From: JAPOXR01 sp965116115
Lineage (GTDB): Bacteria; Pseudomonadota; Alphaproteobacteria; Rhodobacterales; Rhodobacteraceae
Reading direction: 5' to 3'
Assembly (NCBI GenBank): GCA_965116115.1
Contig: OZ220486.1
Span: 4,402,001 to 4,466,000, forward strand
Length of the DNA: 64,000 nucleotides
Shown here: piece by piece, positions 62,154 to 64,000 of the stretch
Numbering within the stretch: position 1 is the first letter of the stretch
How the letters are laid out: each line of letters begins with the position of its first letter
The notes under the pieces: model-generated
What the model was told of the DNA's origin: nothing
The model's database searches: none
The model's input: only the letters and a program-made list of their open reading frames with translations
Translations under genes and position numbers: made by a program

Positions 62154-62780
62154 TCACTGAAGCCGCAGGGACGCCGCTTCGCGCACCGGAGCGAAATCGC
62201 CGCGGTGATGCGGAGTCGGGCCGAAATCCCGGAGCGCGGCGAGATGTTCCGCCGTCGCGTAGCCGGCATTCCGGTTCCAGCCGAATTGAGGATATTTGAC
62301 CGCGAGGCCGGCCATGATGCGGTCGCGCTCGACTTTCGCAATTATGCTCGCGGCGGCGATCGACACCGACTTCGCATCTCCTTTGATGACGGCGGTGGCC
62401 GGCGCATTCAGCCCGGGCGGCAGCCGGTCACCGTCGATCAAAATATGGTCCGGCGATGCCGGCAGACCCTCAACGGCCATCCGCATCGCCAGCAGCGCCG
62501 CATGCAGGATATTCAGCCTGTCGATCTCCCCGACACCGCCCGACGCCGCTGATACCATGGAGACCCTGCTGATTTCAGCGGCCAGCCTGCGCCGCCGCGC
62601 CGGACTTATACGTTTGGAATCGTTGATGTCCTTCGGAACTCCGTTCGGCGGCAGCACAACCGCGGCAGCGACTACCGGTCCTGCCAAAGCCCCCCTTCCG
62701 GCCTCGTCCACGCCGGCCACGCGCTCGGCGCCGCGCCGCCGGAGCGCCGCTTCCAGATGATCGTCAGGAAACTCTGCCAA
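62154..62780 (-). CDS. rnhB: Ribonuclease HII
   Basis: Removes ribonucleotides and RNA primers from DNA. 208 residues. The catalytic aspartate and glutamate are in VAGVDEAGRGALAGP (D25, E26), with further acidic residues in HILIDGDRLPPG and the GDAKSVSIAAASIIAKVERD block containing the conserved SIAAASIxAKVxRD signature. 19 bases upstream of cobD, likely co-transcribed. Confidence 0.95.
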   Translation of the reverse strand: MAEFPDDHLEAALRRRGAERVAGVDEAGRGALAGPVVAAAVVLPPNGVPKDINDSKRISPARRRRLAAEISRVSMVSAASGGVGEIDRLNILHAALLAMRMAVEGLPASPDHILIDGDRLPPGLNAPATAVIKGDAKSVSIAAASIIAKVERDRIMAGLAVKYPQFGWNRNAGYATAEHLAALRDFGPTPHHRGDFAPVREAASLRLQ

Positions 62781-62811
62781 TGATCGCCGAACCGGGAGCC
62801 AACGATGCCGT

Positions 62812-63219
62812 TCAATATCGGCGGCTCAGGCGGAATCCCTCGCTCCACATGCATTCATATTCGAAGGTCACGAAACTCCGGCCCGGCCGGCTGGTTTCGC
62901 GCATGCAGACTTCCGGCGTGGGAAGGCAAATTCTGCCGTCATCATTCCGCCAGTTCCCGCCGTCACGGTAAGGCGTTCGGCAGATCGGCGGCGCTTTTCT
63001 TTTTTCAGCGTCTTTTTCAGCAGCTTCAGCGGCGGCTCTCGCGGCGGCCGCCTTCGCCTGTTTGCCTTTTTTCACTTCATTTGCGATGATCGCAATCGCC
63101 GTCAGACCGATGACCGCCTTGACAAGATCGTCCCCGCTGTCTCCGGCGGCGGGCTGCGGAACGACTTGAACAGCCGCAAATACCAGCGCGGCCGCCGCGC
63201 CGGCAATCTTTAGAGACAT
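62812..63219 (-). CDS. Small predicted exported protein
   Basis: 135 residues with a signal peptide (MSLKIAGAAAALVFAAVQVV, cleavage after PAAG), a membrane-like or amphipathic stretch (LVKAVIGLTAIAIIANEV), a lysine/alanine-rich helix (KKGKQAKAAAARAAAEAAEK) and a C-terminal half with five cysteines or near (CRTPYRDGG, ICLPTPEVCMRE, YECMWSEGF). The odd cysteine set suggests a disulphide-bonded periplasmic domain. No family is recognised. It ends 31 bases before the rnhB start on the same strand. Confidence 0.6.
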   Translation of the reverse strand: MSLKIAGAAAALVFAAVQVVPQPAAGDSGDDLVKAVIGLTAIAIIANEVKKGKQAKAAAARAAAEAAEKDAEKRKAPPICRTPYRDGGNWRNDDGRICLPTPEVCMRETSRPGRSFVTFEYECMWSEGFRLSRRY

Positions 63220-63841
63220 TGAACCGCCCTTTCCGTGGAATATCTCTGGACTTGACCCTGTTATGGCATCGAACCGCCGGAAAAGTCAAGAGTCCGCGCC
63301 TTCCGGCTCCAAGGCTTTGCCGACTTGAATCCGCAGAAATCGGCATGTCAAGAACCAGCCCTGCTGACACGGTATCACACTTAAATCCTCTGATTCGCCA
63401 TAGATCCTTTCGGCTTGGGCGGCTTCTTTTGCGGTCATGAGAATTTTCATTCCCTGTCATAATAATTTTCCGTTCCCGGTAGCGGCTGCCGTTTCGACCG
63501 GGTGAACCCGGACGGGCGGATAACGGGATGCGGCGGTATGCGAACATCCATGGACAGGGACCGGATTTCTTCCATAGACATGACTTCATCCGCCGGATGC
63601 GGCGGACCGGATCGAAAGGGACAACGATCAGCGGCGGCAGGGACGCGATCTTCGGCAAAGGCGGCGGCGAGAACGGCTGGATGGAGTTGCCGTCTTGGAA
63701 ATCGATGACGCACTCCTAAAACCGGAACCGACCTCTGAATATGCCCGCGCCGTCTCTCGCCGGACAAAACGAGCCGTTTTCGGCCGCGGGCGGCGGCAGG
63801 CGCGAATCCAGGCTCACCCGGCCGAGCCCGCGGCGCCGGCC
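63220..63841. other. Intergenic region, no recognised gene
   Basis: 622 bases. Several overlapping open frames exist on both strands but none resembles a known protein and none has a convincing ribosome site. Confidence 0.4.
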
Positions 63842-64000
63842 TCAAATCCGGACTTGCGGAAGCCGCCGCTGAAGAGAGGCCAGAAAACTCCTGCAGCCGC
63901 GGTTTTCAATCTGAATCTCAGTCACCCCCAAGGACGCCAGGTCCAGATTCTCCCGGCTGTCTTCCACCTGTGCGTCTCTGACGGGAGCGATCCGAATATG
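63842..64000 (-). CDS. Partial open frame at the right edge, unknown
   Basis: The last 52 codons of a frame that enters from beyond the right edge and stops at 63842 (ending LASLQRRLPQVRI). No family is recognised and it may be a chance frame. Confidence 0.25.
   Translation of the reverse strand, partial: HIRIAPVRDAQVEDSRENLDLASLGVTEIQIENRGCRSFLASLQRRLPQVRI

Noticed and set aside
1..64000. tRNA, rRNA or other known structured RNA
   Set aside because: No cloverleaf, rRNA segment or riboswitch consensus was found by eye; a covariance-model search would be needed to exclude small RNAs.

Overview
The window is 64 kb of GC-rich bacterial chromosome. Gene content and order point to an alphaproteobacterium: a core run rsfS-rlmH-gpmI-ctpA-rppH, a MarR/OmpR pair resembling petP-petR, xseB-ispA, an RTX protein, TRAP transporters, and dapD-dapE. 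No rRNA or tRNA gene was seen, so a finer placement is not supported. Decayed insertion sequences, broken genes and homopolymeric G/C tracts suggest a lineage that has undergone transposition and gene loss and may use slipped-strand variation. A host-associated or marine life would fit the TRAP/PhyH/TbpB-like content, but that is inference.

Layout. 1-6.7 kb: leftward housekeeping operon (RsfS, RlmH, GpmI, CtpA, RppH, a methyltransferase, a cut-off aminotransferase). 6.8-9.1 kb: IS5 remnant, PhyH dioxygenase, small coiled-coil membrane protein. 9.1-18.8 kb: defence island with hsdM, a hicB-hicA toxin-antitoxin pair, hsdS and hsdR, followed by decayed IS630 and IS110 copies and bounded by an imperfect 47-bp inverted repeat. 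18.8-24.5 kb: metzincin-like protein with a TbpB-like C-terminus, decayed IS30, a PLP lyase, and an intact ISNCY-type transposase. 24.7-29.1 kb: ilvE, a MarR and response-regulator pair, a histone-deacetylase-family hydrolase, xseB-ispA. 29.6-31.8 kb: RTX repeat protein. 32.6-41.9 kb: cca and NUDIX/hslO, apparently separated by a sugar-acid cassette (GntR, mandelate-racemase-family enzyme, TRAP dctPQM, PhyH); hslO is broken. 42.1-46.3 kb: argG, msrA, yggT, an Rpn nuclease, a hipA remnant. 46.5-54.3 kb: UMF1 transporter, mepA, dapD, dapE, a DUF2064 protein, and a leftward dgcN-dgcA-dat operon for D-amino acids. 54.6-60.7 kb: a second metzincin/TbpB-like lipoprotein, an autotransporter with a G10 tract near its start, a 146-bp inverted repeat around it, and a Crp/Fnr regulator. 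61.2-64 kb: cobD, rnhB, a small exported protein.

The most interesting signals are: (1) the autotransporter, whose best start codon is out of frame and would be restored by changing the G10 tract to G8 or G11; (2) the HsdS subunit built from two nearly identical target-recognition halves, with a G9 tract in its partner hsdM and hicBA inside the operon; (3) two secreted metzincin-like proteins sharing a TbpB-like C-terminal domain, one lacking the usual third zinc ligand; (4) a long inverted repeat around the autotransporter that also forms the upstream region of the Crp/Fnr gene.
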